A DNA stretch of 64,000 nt from Pomphorhynchus laevis (lineage: Eukaryota; Acanthocephala; Palaeacanthocephala; Echinorhynchida; Pomphorhynchidae), in the NCBI GenBank assembly GCA_012934845.2, contig WNNJ02000029.1, positions 168,665 to 232,664 of the forward strand. Reading direction: 5' to 3'. The notes below the pieces were generated by a model. It saw only the letters and a program-made list of their open reading frames with translations, was not told the DNA's origin and made no database searches. This document shows, piece after piece, positions 10,930 through 23,297 of the stretch (position 1 is its first letter; every line of letters begins with the position of its first letter). A program made the translations under genes and the position numbers.

Positions 10930-12215
10930 CATAATGCAGAAATTTCCACTTATTTTTCGGAATAGTGAGTTATATGCAAAATACATATAAGATACACATT
11001 TGAAATCAATAACTTATGAAATTAACTAATTTACGTCAAATTAGTTAAAACTAAAATCTCATAACATGAATTTTAAATTAATATATCTTGATTATCTATG
11101 AAAAATACTAAATATTCAAATTGTTTGACTATAATAATTATATTCAAATAATAATTATTATATTAGAATTAATATTATTTTTAAATCATATAAATTATAA
11201 TTATATAATAATTATCTAATATTAGGTAATTATTATAAAAAAATATTAATGTTATATATAATGTTAATATATGGTTATATATGTATGCAATGTTTTTTGT
11301 TTTTTAGATATACGCGTTATAGAAAACCTGGTAGCAATTAAAAATTTATGATGTTTCGTTGAAAATAGTAAGACAATTTCGTCAAGAAATGTTGTAAAAT
11401 TAGAGAGAATAGAAACTTGATAATGCTGATTGACTGATGATTGCTTTATGTTAATTCGGTTTTTAATTCAAATTTATAAAATGAAATATTAATCAGCTTG
11501 AATTATTATTTTGATATTAATATGTTGAAAATCTCTTACACTCGTTATAAAAATAAAATATTTGATCGAAAAGATGATTTTACGAATTCTATAGATCATC
11601 TCTAACATGTAGGTATTTAATTGGATATTGAAAGTAATTTTTAATTATAAAATTTTAAATGAGTCAATTTAATAGGATTTAAGAATTTATGTGGGAATGT
11701 AAAAATTCCCACATATTTATAGGAATAGTAACTCGTGAAAAATTTATCTGAAATGTACCACCATTTATTGGATTTACGTCAAATTAGTTAATACTAAAAT
11801 CTTTATTTATTATATGAATTTTTTTAAATACAAAATGGTAAAAACAAAATATTCAAATTGTTTTTGTAAAAAATTTGAATATATTTATTGGCATAAATAT
11901 GCTCTATAAAACCTGCAAAATATTAAAAATTCATGATGTTTCGTTGAAAATAGTAAGACGATTTCGTCAAGAATATTGCAAAATCTGAGAGAAAAGAACC
12001 TAAACTTGATACTGCCGATTGTTTTACGATTTAAATTATAATTTAAATTTTAAAATGAAATATTAATCAGCTTGAATTATTATTTTGATAATAATTCAAA
12101 ATAATATTATTATTCTGAAAATTCGTCAAACTCGTTATAAAAATAAAATATTTGATCGAAAATGTTATTTTACGAATTCTAGATATCATCTGTAAAACTG
12201 ATCCAATACCTAGAT
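10930..12215. repeat. Diverged tandem duplication, about 0.6-0.7 kb units
   Basis: Unit 1 (about 10930-11615) and unit 2 (about 11690-12215) share ordered blocks, e.g. TTTACGTCAAATTAGTTAA, CATGATGTTTCGTTGAAAAT, AATATTAATCAGCTTGAATT and AATATTTGATCGAAAA. Substitutions and small indels separate them. No coding potential is apparent in either unit. Confidence 0.7.
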
Positions 12216-14344
12216 AAATCGGAAATACTTGATTTATGCGCAGCGGAATGATGCTTCTCATTCACTAATGCTTTTCTCATGTATTTGATTTCTTTACTAT
12301 GACTGAGATACTTTAAGGGAACTCAAACAATAAAAATAACTATCGAAAAATTCAATACATCATGATTTTCAACGGATTGGCGTAAACGATTGTTTTCGTT
12401 CGTCATTTCATTGTAACGCCTTAATAATAGAAATTAAACAGTTAAATATTCTATTGTTGCTAACTTAATTAAGTGATCGTAATCATTCGAGATTTTGTTA
12501 ATTTCGGTAAGCTATAACAGTTGAATAATATAAAATAATAAAAATGAAATAAATAGACAATAGTGTCATGTGTAAAAAATAATTGGATAGAATTAAATTT
12601 AAATCAGCTACACAGTGATCTTGCTCTTTGATTGAACAACATTCAAAAAATTACGTTTTTATCAATATCTTTAAAAAATAATTTATTTTTGAAAAAGACC
12701 CAAATATAATTTTACAAATAATATTTGTAAAATATATGATTTTATTAGATATTAATAGTTATAAGATATTGATATTTATAAGATATTAATATTGATATAA
12801 AATAAAAGATAATTTTTAAGATATTACTTTTCAATGCACACCCGTAATGACGACATACATGCTTTTTAAAATTTTCACTAAAGCATACTATATTCATGAA
12901 ATTCGCTTTAAAATCATTTTTAAAAAAGGAAACAGTTATGCGTGTATTGATTTCGAGGTCATTACATCTCACGAATATAATGACGTTATAAATCCAGATT
13001 TCTGTTCTATACAAAAACCAGGATTTAGAACTGTGGGTTTATAAAGCCAGACTCGAAGTCTGACTTTATGTATATATGACCGAAACTCTATAACTAGTAT
13101 GTTCTTACAGATCCATCATTGCAAAGTAAGGTACCTATTTATTTGTAATAACAAAGTATTAAAATAATAAATAACTATTTTCCGAATAAAATAATTAATA
13201 AACATGTTTCTTATATAAAGCATTGTATGCTGTTCGCAAAACGTATAAAGAATATTGAAATCTCCGATAAAATAATGCTCTCAGAGTATGTTATGTAACT
13301 TTTCACAAATATCCCGTTGTTAGAGGCGATACAGTTTGCATCGGAATAACTTGTAGATACAGAGTCTGAAAAGCATTCGTTTTTTGGAGATTATGTTCAT
13401 TTGCTCAAATTATGTACTCAAACATTTACTTTTTAATTGATTGTGTTGAATGGATTTCCTTGATGTTAATTTGAATGCTGATTATGGTAAAATTGTAACG
13501 ACTGTTTACAGGAATTAAACAGTCAGAAATTTCTGTATTTATATATTTTGACAAAGAGAGCAAAGAGAGGCACATCTGGCCGTTTGAACTGATGATCCAC
13601 GGTAATCGTAAGATTAATAATATTAAAAACTTCAGTTGCAATTTTTTGTTTCTGTCTGGATGATAGCAGGTAGATATTGAAGATTTTACTTTAAAACAAA
13701 TAACTAAACTATGCCCACTACGCTTTTCGTTAATAAATAGGGTTTCTAAAGTAAATGTCTTATTAGTAAAAATAGTAACTTTGCATTATTAACATTTTTC
13801 TCATGTAAATAATTAAACTTTACTCACTAAACGAACAATTTAATAAAAAAATTCGACTTTTAAATATATAAAACTTCCTTTGATTTCCTGGTTTCAAATA
13901 TTCCCAAGTTTAAATAAATATTCCCTAGTTTAAAAACTTTCCTAGTTTTAAAGATTTAAAACTTCCCTTGATCCATGAATATATAACAACTGAGTGTTGT
14001 AAAGTGATTGACTACTGATTTTATATTTTTTAAAGCTTGACCTTATTGTTTCTGTAGCTTGTCAATCTCAGACGATGGCCTCTTTGAAATGTCAAGACCT
14101 AAGCGCATTTTTAAGAAAAGTGACAAACAAATTTTGATAATAAGAGGATTAAAAGATTTATATTTCATACTTCGATCAAGCACTGTACAAAAAATTGTAC
14201 ATTAAATGTAATATAAAATTGTATTTAAAATTTAATATAAAATTTGATGTTGGTCCTCCCTCATCGACCGTGGTGGCAGAGGGTTATTATTTTAAATAAA
14301 TGATCTCAGATTAATTTTGTATTTTAGAGATAATGGTGGATATT
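12216..14344. other. AT-rich DNA, nothing recognised
   Basis: No recognisable protein or repeat. A small hairpin (AAAGCCAGACT/AGTCTGACTTT) sits near 13045. Overlapping short frames on both strands at 12.75-13.04 kb have no known motif. Confidence 0.45.
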
Positions 14345-15475
14345 ATAATATCAATCAAATCAGCTAACTGAGTCCACATATTTTATACTGTCTAAATTAA
14401 AAACAATGATAAATAAATTTAAATGATATAAAAAGTCAAAATTCAAAATAAAAGTCAATTTTTATGAACTCACTAATAAATAATATACGATTTATTAGAA
14501 TAAAAACTAAAGGTCATCAGAAGAAAAAGCTTTGTTATCATATTTCGGCTCCTATCCCTAGGCATATCTGTATTCCTATACATATCAGCAGTGCCAAATA
14601 CATGCTAATAACGTATTTACTCTGATAAAACTATCTAGTATTTTATTCTAATACAAAGTATATTATTTAATATCCATCCATAAAAATTTGCCGCTAATTG
14701 TTTTGAATTCATTTTTAATATTATTGTGTTGATTTATATATTTTACTATTTTCTGCTTGATGTTATTTTTATAGTAACCTAGTTTAAAATATGCATCTAT
14801 TAAATTATTTAAATGATTTTGAAGAAAGCCAATATCGTTACAAATTGTTGCAATTCTTAAAATTTCATTATTTAATGTATTATATTTTATATTAATGGTA
14901 TGCATGAATGCTCATGCAAAAATATGTTTCTTGTAAATTTAAATATGTCATCTTTACGATATAAATTAATATTAGTTTTAGTTAATGTTAATGTTAATGA
15001 TTTTGAAGAAAGCTGATATTATTACATATTAACATTTATTGTCCGATTTATATTTATATTGCCCATATTATATTATAATAATTGTCTATATAACAATTTA
15101 TCAATTGACAATTTAATTTTAGATTTTAAAAAATTTTACTCAGATTTTTAGATTTATTTAAGCTTGCGCTATTAATCTGCAGAATTAAAATAAGAATTAA
15201 AGTCATTATAAAATGCGTTGTAAATTTTATTGTTATTGTTATTATTATATTGTCTATACTTATATCTAAATTAGAAGAAAGACGGCAAAAACCATCGCAA
15301 AATTTATTTAATTGAATATTTCGATGCCTAGCTGAAGGCATCGAAATATTCAATTAAATAAATTTTGCGATGGTTTTTGCCATCTTTCTTCTAATTTAAA
15401 TGTTATCACACCGCCACATTTCTAATTCAAATTAAATTTATACTTATATCCTTTTGCTAGCATTTTTATTAATTC
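14345..15475 (-). mobile_element. Naiad-type PLE, copy B: 3' end and RT C-terminus
   Basis: Minus strand. The element terminus AGCTGATT lies near 14345-14365 and the conserved UTR block near 14510-14560. Codons at 14905-14663 encode the RT C-terminus (NNEILRIATICNDIGFLQ ... KIVKYINQHNN), nearly identical to the RT at 27.2-28.6 kb. The RT body between 14905 and about 15425 is missing or scrambled and holds a large palindrome. At 15425-15475 the frame AKGYKYKF matches the segment just before RT in copy D. Dead fragment. Confidence 0.75.
15268..15397. repeat. 62-bp-arm palindrome inside the PLE
   Basis: 15268-15329 is nearly perfectly complementary to 15336-15397 with a 6-nt loop. The arms contain ATTTAATTGAATATTTCGAT and its complement. 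It replaces RT coding sequence of copy B. Confidence 0.9.
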
Positions 15476-15518
15476 ACTATTTCAATTAATTATAGAGTAT
15501 GGATACATATATGTTCAT

Positions 15519-16251
15519 TTATCTTAATGTATATTTTCTATTGTTATTATTAACATTTATTGTACGATTATAGTATTTTGTATTACAATAACTGTCTATT
15601 ATACAACTTAGCATATCATAGTCGTTAATTAATTTTTGATTTATTGAACAAATGATATCTTTAGAAAAACTTCTTATATTTACATAAAGATCTTTTAGCT
15701 TATTATCACTTAAAAGTTGTTTTAATATTTCTAATTGTTCATTTATATACATATCTTTTTTAATATTTTTAACTCTATTTTTCTTATTCCTTTTATCACC
15801 ATGACTTCTTGGTTTGCGTTTAACCGGATTATTATAATATAGTTGTTTATTATGTATTATACTACTTCTGCCAATTCCTTGTACCACGTCATTCAATCCT
15901 AATGGGTACATGGAATTAAGAGTTTTAATCCAAAAATCTTCTTTTTCTAATAGTTTTTGATTTAATATTGATATGTTTTCTTCGATAATATGTTCTAAAA
16001 TAAATAATTTACAGTTTTTAATATCATGTCCTATTAATCTCATATGTTTATGAAATATAGTTTGACTATTATGCTGTATATTATATTTGTGTTACCTAAA
16101 CCAAGTTTTTAACATTTGATATGTTTTTCCTATATATTGCAATCCACATGTACATTGTATTAGATACACTACACCTGCGGTATTGCAGTTACAATTATTA
16201 TTAATATTTAATGAAAAAAATTTGTTTATCGTATTATTAACAATACAATTA
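15519..16251 (-). mobile_element. Naiad-type PLE GIY-YIG endonuclease domain with CxC motif, copy B1
   Basis: Minus strand. Near 16190-16110 it reads CNTAGVVYLIQCTCG LQYIGKT: GVVY stands for GIY, QYIG for YIG, and a CxC pair lies between them. Further on come HKHMRLIGHDI, EDFWIKTLNSMYPLGLND (the W..L....P.GLN signature of PLE GIY-YIG domains) and a basic linker from 15519 to about 15800. One in-frame TAA follows TWFR near 16093. The domain lies upstream of the RT-related sequence at 15475-14663. That order, plus the CxC pair, is the permuted Naiad arrangement rather than the usual RT then GIY-YIG. Confidence 0.7.
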
Positions 16252-16955
16252 TTATTCTACAATATATTTACTTAAATCTGATCTTATTAATTCTTTACTT
16301 TTAGAATTATTTAAAAGTCCGGCTATATTTATGTTATCTATACATTTATTAATCAATTTTATGGTCAGTGTATATTTTCTATTGTTATTATTAACATTTA
16401 TTGTCCGATTATAGTATTTAATATTACAATAACTGTATATTATACAACTTAACCTATCAAAATCGTTAATTAATCTTTGATTTATTGAACAAATAATATT
16501 TTTAGGAAAACTTTTTATATTTACATAAAGATCTTTTAGCTTATTATCTCTCAAAAGTTATTTTAATATTTCTAATTGTTCATTTATATACATATCTTTT
16601 TTAATATTTTTAACTCTATTTTTTATTCCTTTTATCACAATGACTTCTTGGTTTGCGTTTAACCGGATTATTATGTCGTTGTTTATTATTTACTATACTA
16701 ATCCTACCAATTCCTTTTACTACGTCATTCAATCCTAATGGGTACATGGAATTAAGCGTTTTAATCTAAAAATCTTCTTTTCTAATAGTTTCTGATTTAA
16801 TACTGACTTCTTTTCTTCGATAATATGTTCTAAAATAAATAATTTACAGTATTCTATATCATGTTATATTAATCTCATATGTTTATGAAATATAGTTGAC
16901 TATTATGCTGTATATTATATATGTGTTGCGTGAACCTAATTTTTAACTTTCAATA
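16252..16955 (-). mobile_element. Second GIY-YIG/linker copy, B2, truncated
   Basis: A diverged repeat of 15519-16100: the linker NKLKDLYVNIKSFPKNIICS is open from 16554 to 16252, and upstream pieces (KHMRLI, KLFILEHIIEE, the LNSMYPLG region) are recognisable with frame breaks. It begins at about 16955, inside the GIY-YIG domain, so the start is lost. It stands in direct tandem with B1. A stretch TIKLINKCIDNINIAGLLNN after the linker has no counterpart in B1. Confidence 0.65.
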
Positions 16956-17439
16956 CGTTATCATGTTCTGAAATATGAAATTTTCTTAAACTCAATATTA
17001 TTTGATTATTAGATAATATACCACATTCTAAAATAAAAGATTAAAGTGGTCATCATGTTGGAAACACTATGTATTCAGTTTTCGGCTTCTTAATCCAAAT
17101 ACTTGGATACTTGGTAAGGTCAAATACTTCCTTGTGATGTATTTCCTGAGAGTAATATCTTATTTTAACCAGATTATATTATTTGCTATACATTAATTTT
17201 TTTGCGATTGGCATTGAAAAATCTAAATGTTTGAAATTACATGCATTAAGATGTACCTATTTTATAGACATAAGCAGTCAACAAGGATGAAGACTTCAAT
17301 AAAATATTAAATTGCTTAAATGTTATTACAATAAACATTTTATTTCAAAATTTAATTATATTAAATTATTTTATTTTTACAATTAAAAATAGTTTATTCA
17401 TTTTAACAATTTTGAGAATTGTTTGAATTTTTATTTTTA
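16956..17439. other. AT-rich DNA, nothing recognised
   Basis: No gene or repeat identified between the PLE pieces. Confidence 0.4.
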
Positions 17440-17760
17440 TAAATAAGAATTTTTTAAATTTAATTTTTATGAATTGTCTAATAAATAATGCACGATGTAT
17501 ATCCTTCGATACGATATATAAATTAAAAATAAAGATAAATAAATCATAAATTATAAATAATGTTTTAAGATTCCATATAATGCATATTTATACAATGAAA
17601 GAATTATTAAAATTTAAAATAAAAATTATCTTTTGAGGAATAATATAATAATATAATAAAGATTAGAGGGGAATCTGGAGAAACTGCGATGTTATCTGGT
17701 TCCAGCCCCTATTCCTCAAATCTTATTACTTAAATATTATTTAAATTTTAACCCTATAAT
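17440..17760 (-). mobile_element. Naiad-type PLE UTR relic
   Basis: Contains diverged forms of the conserved block (GAGGAATAGGGG, CATCGCAGTTTCTCCAGAT on the minus strand) and of the segment GAATTGNCTAATAAATAA. No coding sequence. Confidence 0.5.
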
Positions 17761-18031
17761 ATCGTTATAATTTCCAGAATAAAAAATATATATTCTGCAA
17801 TCATAAAATAATACTTTTTAAATTCACATGAACTCTATGTAAAGGTCTTGATTCGTATCGAAAACGACAATTACGTCGTAAGAATTTTACATTACCACAT
17901 TTTAAAAGTTAATTTCAACTTTAATTAAATTATATAAAAATTATTATGGAATTATTAAAAACAAAAGCTTAATGATTATTCAAATAAGTTGTTGATTTTA
18001 GTTCCTCCTTTAGTTCAATTAATTAGCTTAC

Positions 18032-18410
18032 TTCGTGTAATGTCTTTTGTTGCTTTAACAAGAGTTCGTTAAGTTCATTTGCTTGACGTTTCAGAATCTC
18101 TCTAGGATCGAGAAAGAACTTTTCCACAGATGAATTCATCTTTAATTATTAGCATTTTTGTAGAAATTATTTTTAATTCAATGTACCTTGCTGGACAATC
18201 GAAATACACTGCATCTCGTACGACAAATAATACAGCTATCTTTAAGCGCTGAACACCAACACATAATATGACATTAATTGATTTATAAAACATCAGACCG
18301 TGTTGACGAATGCATTGTTCGCATAACAAATGTCCACAGGTTGTCGCGAAAAATTTAATCCTTGTGGATGGAATTAAATAACATACATTACAGTGAATCC
18401 AATCTGACAT
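18032..18410 (-). CDS. RNF212: RNF212/ZHP-3-like meiotic RING protein, N-terminal exons
   Basis: Three exons with GT-AG introns: exon 1 18410-18299, intron 18298-18249 (50 nt), exon 2 18248-18187, intron 18186-18140 (47 nt), exon 3 18139-18032, then a donor GTAAGC. The joined product begins MSDWIHCNVCYLIPSTRIKF. Its RING has Cys7, Cys10, Cys25, His27, Cys30, Cys33, Cys43 and Cys46, then the family block FFLDPREILKR, and runs into a Lys/Gln-rich helical stretch. This matches RNF212/ZHP-3/Zip3 proteins, SUMO/ubiquitin ligases that mark crossover-designated recombination sites on the synaptonemal complex. Exact intron phases support a living gene. The 3' exons are not resolved. Without splicing after exon 3 the protein would end about two codons later. 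Confidence 0.8.
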
Positions 18411-19311
18411 TATACAAAGTCACTTAACTGACACAAAATTTATGTTCATATTATTAAGAGGTATAAATTATTTGATATTTAAAATTATTAAAATATTAAT
18501 ATGAAATTAAAAAATGATGAATTTTTTAAAATGTATGAATTCATATGTTAACAATATTTGAATTTTATGAATATAAAATTTAAATGCATATAATTATAAA
18601 TATTAATGGTTATATATAAATATTAAATATAAATAAATATTTAATATTTTTCTCCATTTTTTAGAAATTTAAACAATTTTTTAAACAAAATAATTCCTTA
18701 GCTGAAATAAAAACATACTTTTCTTGATAGCGATAATTACTGATGCCGTAATTGATAATCAAATACTAAAATGATTTAATTCCAAACTAATATCGTTATC
18801 AAACACAAATTTACAACCTATCGATAAACATTTTCCATTTGTTAAAAATATAGATAAAATTAATGAAATTTCGCGTAGTTTATTCAAAAATACGGTATAC
18901 AAGTGTCTATAATACTCGTTTATATTTAATCAATTAAATGCTCATCTATATTTGAAATTATAATGTATACTATTAGGTAAAATTATTGAAAAGAACGGAG
19001 TAGTTCGGTTCGGACTGCCTCCACGATCCTACATCCGGAGCAGTAATTGACAATAAAAATATTATGTCACTTTAATTTTCTTTTTTCTTGTCAAGAAATT
19101 GTTGCTGTAATATATTAGATAAAATCCCGAAAAAGTCGATGATATTATTTAGTAAAATACTTGTTTTGTGCTCTCTAAGTGAATAAATATTGAAATGCTT
19201 TACAAATCAATATAAATTTGTTGTAACTACGAAATAATATTAAATATTAATATCCCTTAATAAATACAATGCGTGAAATGAATAATGGCAGAGCGATTAT
19301 AATCTTTTGAG
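18411..19311. other. AT-rich region upstream of the RNF212-like gene
   Basis: Presumed 5' flank of the gene. No recognisable core promoter element, coding sequence or repeat. Confidence 0.4.
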
Positions 19312-19470
19312 GATTTTAAAGGATATAAATTTGTGTGCGTTTCAAGTCATCGACAACATCTATTAGTCTTTCGGGGATTTTAAAGGATATAAGTATCTAC
19401 ACAAATTTAAAAAAATTAGTAGTCTTGATGTGTGCGCTTCAAGTCATCGACAACATCTATTGGTTATTGT
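19312..19470. repeat. Local duplication around CAAGTCATCGACAACATCTA
   Basis: GGATTTTAAAGGATATAA occurs near 19312 and 19375, and TTCAAGTCATCGACAACATC near 19339 and 19438, in the same order, giving two imperfect tandem units. Confidence 0.7.
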
Positions 19471-20039
19471 CTTTTTGCTTATTACGGAGTCCAAATAATT
19501 ATTAATTTGTTCTCTTTATAATAATTTACCGTACAATAAAATATTCTCAATTAAATTTTAAAGTTCATTGAAATTCGAAATTATAAAGGAGATTGAGTAA
19601 ATGGTGGAAATAATCAATTAAAGCCAACAAAACATAAAACTTTACTACCCCATGGAATTATCGATTTAGAAAATCGATAAGTTATCAGACTTGTCTTTAC
19701 TTAAGATAAAAAAATATTTAAATTACAAACCTATCAAATTAAAAAATTGATTGTCAATTCATGCTCAAAACCTACAGACGGTACGATTAAACATAATACC
19801 TAAAATTAGGCTGTGGAAGCACTTGAAAACTTGAGTTTCCGCAAACATTTATTTTTGTACAGAATAATTACCATATATTTCATATAAATACGTAAAAACT
19901 TGAGTTTTCAAGACCGAACATTAAGAATTAAATAATAACCTTACTTTTCACTGGCTAAAATTGTAAGAATCAGTTGAGAGCATCTTCAAATGTTTTAAAT
20001 GCGGCACACTTGCATTAATTGCTAAAAGGCACAATTTTT

Positions 20040-20692
20040 TTAAATCACGTGTGTTTATTTTTTAACATAAACAAAAAACAAATGTTTATGTTTTATATTC
20101 ACTAACATCAATATAATCTCGCTATCACCGATATGGTGTAATTCACACTGCGATGTGTGTATATATCGGTTATCACGATCATAATGGCATCAGTTATTTT
20201 CTGACATAAACAAATGTGTATGTTTTATATTCACTAACATCAATATAATCTCGATATCACCGATATGGTGTAATTCACACTGCGCTGTGTGTATATATCG
20301 GTTATCACGATCATAATGGCATCAGTTATTTTCTAACATAAACAAATGTTTGTTTTATATCACTAACATCAATATAACCTCGCTATCACCGATATAATAT
20401 ATTTCACACTGCGCTATGTGTATATATCCGTTATCACGATCATAATGGCATCAGTTATTTTCCGACATAAACAAATGTGTATGTTTTATATTCACTAACA
20501 TCAATATAATCTCGATATCACCGATATGGTGTAATTCACACAGCGCTGTGTGTATATATCGGTTATCACGATCATAATGGCATCAGTTATTTTCTAACAT
20601 AAACAAATGTTTATGTTTTGTATTCACTAACATCAATATAATCTCGCTATCACCGATATAATGTATTTCACACTGCGCTATGTGTATATATC
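20040..20692. repeat. 132-bp satellite, five monomers, with internal dyads
   Basis: The anchor CATCAATATAA starts at 20106, 20238, 20367, 20499 and 20631 (periods 132, 129, 132, 132). Each monomer contains the near-palindrome CACACTGCGCTGTGTG, which is a perfect palindrome in monomer 4 (CACACAGCGCTGTGTG), and a wider dyad TATCACCGATAT...ATATCGGTTATCA. Confidence 0.9.
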
Positions 20693-20990
20693 CGTTATCA
20701 CGATCATCAGCGGCAAATTAACGTTATCATTTGACAGCAAGTGATAATATAAGCAACGTTCAAGTATTTGTTAATTTAATCAATATTAAGTAATATGAAC
20801 TCCGTGTTTAAATACCTGATATTATAAGTTCAAGTTTTGTTATCACGATCATCAGCGGCAAATTAACGTTATCATTTGACACCAAGTGATAATATAAAAA
20901 CGTTCAAGTATTTGTTAATTTAATCAATATTTAGTAATATGAGCTCCGTGTTTAAATACCTGATATTATAAGTTTTACATAATATGTTGG
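20693..20990. repeat. 145-bp tandem pair following the satellite
   Basis: TTATCACGATCATCAGCGGC starts at 20695 and 20840. The two units are almost identical through AAATACCTGATATTATAAGT. They share GTTATCACGATCAT with the 132-bp monomers, so the arrays are probably parts of one element end or one satellite family. Confidence 0.85.
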
Positions 20991-21853
20991 GTTAGTTATA
21001 ACTAACCTGCTAATTCAAAATTTTCAGTTGTAGCGAGAAAAATATGAAGTTGTTTATATTTGCAGTTAGAAATAAATTATCTGTAGTTTAATGATGTAAC
21101 TGTAAACCTAATCAGTTGTTTATATTTTTAGATTATACTGTTTATCATTTGCAATTAATGGTTGTGATAACAGATGCTATAGCGTAATATGCGCTTCACT
21201 ATATTGATGAAAATAATCTATATCAACTATGATAACAAGATTATATAAAAATATTTGTGTAGACACATCTGCAAATATTTGTACCTTGTATATTGTATAT
21301 TCGTATATTTGTATATTGCAATATAATAACAAGGATTTTGTTAACAACTATATAACCACTAGAAAGTTTTAAAAAGAAAAACATGAAGGAAAAGAAAACA
21401 GAAAACAAAGTCAGTTCAATAGTTAATGGAGACTTCATTGTGTCACGGCCACAGGTCCACAGGGATCTGAGTCCTCCTGCCAATCCAACACGCTGCTCTG
21501 CGACTAAACCACCCGGGGTCTCTCACTCCCCCGAAGAATCCAATCGAGGCATACTATGGTAGGTAATCGGGAGATGAGGAGCTTGAGAAACCTTAGACTT
21601 TGCTCTGGGGACGTCCTCTAGAGAAGAAGGCTAATCCCGAGATAGCCCATGTATCACAGAGGCGCACTTGAGTTTTACCATTCAATGACAGATGCTGATC
21701 CCGTTTCAGGCCAAACCTAGCTCTCTTCAGAATACGTTTCAGTCCATCCAGGTCGGCTTTCGCTGACCAGTTCACCGTAATAGTGAACCCCAGGTATTTT
21801 ACTCGACTTGTGAATGTAGTAAGTGGTTTATTTGCAAATATAGAGGATAGAGC

Positions 21854-22447
21854 TCAGAGTGCTAATCTCTTCATTTTTTTCTTGCTGGCAGGGGCCCCAT
21901 TAAAGACGATTACCTGTGATTTCGACGAGTTCAAAATAAGATTGAACATGGTTAACTGGTCTTTTAATCTTAAAAAGAAACGGCTGGTATTCCAGTTTAC
22001 ATCTTTGCACCTGTGTCCAAATAACAGGGATGTGATAACATCAGCTTTCACCACTAGATGTTTATCACGTTTAAATATCTTATATAGTTCGATGAAGGCA
22101 GTAAGATATAACATTGGAGAAAGCGGTGAGCCTTGGGGCACACCCGTTATAGGGTAGAACTGACGTGCATCGGGGTCATATTTATAGTAGAACCGTTCGG
22201 TGTACAGCAATATCTGCACCCTGTTAACAATTCTCGCGGGCAATATAAGGGACCTTAGAAAAGAGATAACAAAAGGAATGGAAATGCCGCCAAATGCAGC
22301 AGAAAAATCAAGAAAGACAGCCACAACAAGCTCATGACTGTTATCTTGACAAAACTGATGCACTTCACCTATTGCTGATTGGACCGAGCGATCTTTTATG
22401 TACCCTTTTTGCCCACTTAGATAGTCGCGGATTTCACGCGCAAGCAC
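21854..22447 (-). pseudogene. LINE copy 1 reverse transcriptase domain
   Basis: Reads GYIKDRSVQSAIGEVHQFC, VVAVFLDFSAAF (motif A with the Asp), LPARIVNRVQILLYTERFYY and GVPQGSPLSPMLY (motif B). The motif C region reads VVKADVITSL where YADD is expected, so the catalytic pair is damaged. It continues to SSKSQVIVFN. Target-primed reverse transcription would be its role. This copy cannot be active. Confidence 0.75.
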
Positions 22448-23297
22448 TTTTTCGTAAATGAAAATGAGAGATTTTAAAGCGAAATGGGTCGCAGATCTTT
22501 AGGACATGAAATTGATTTCTTTTTGGGTAAACACACACGTCGGTTAATATTTATGCCAGCGATATCTGACGGAGAGGCTAATAGCATTGTGATGGCGATC
22601 TCCTTTCTCTGACTGTCTGTAAAAAGTTGACAAACATGGGTGGAGAGGGGCGCGTGGGTTCTCTAGGTGCCCGGAAGTGAACCCCTGGAGTTTAGGATAT
22701 CTGTGACAGATAAATGCCTTTTATTGAAGTCATACCAAGGCGGAATAGGTAAGGAAGATTGAGTGGCTCCATAATTATGTAAGGATAGTGACTCCTCAAA
22801 ACTTTGTCAAGACCTATGCTACTAATCCAAACCAAGGCGCTATCCTTTCAGCAGACAAACTTCTCTTTCTTGAATCTTCCAGAAGGAAGCCTGAGAAGGG
22901 TAAAGGTGAGCAATGCTTGCCCTATCCCTGCTCAGTTGGAACCTATATTTAGAAATTCAGTATTTACTCGAGAGGGCCTGTCTGACGGAAGCAGAGAGAT
23001 TGGGAATATATAGTATTTTAGCGAGGACCATGAGTTTTGTTGGAGTGGTATTGTAAATTTAACCTTTATAGGTAGTCGAAAGCAATGCGGTAGCTTGCGA
23101 TGAGAGGTAGGAATTAAATTCGGTCAAACTCTCATTACCAATTCTAGAGAAGAGTTGGCTAGCTGCCTGAAAGAAGGCCACTCTGATTGGATCAAAGTGA
23201 AACCTCAATCTATGCAACGTATATTCTTATATCCGCCAGCGAATAAAGTCATGATAGGTTGTCTGATGTTGGCGCGATTGCTCAGTACATATGGGTT

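Noticed and set aside
20040-20990. Regularly spaced repeats as a possible CRISPR array
   Set aside because: Monomers are contiguous 132-bp units with no unique spacers, in a eukaryotic context: a satellite.
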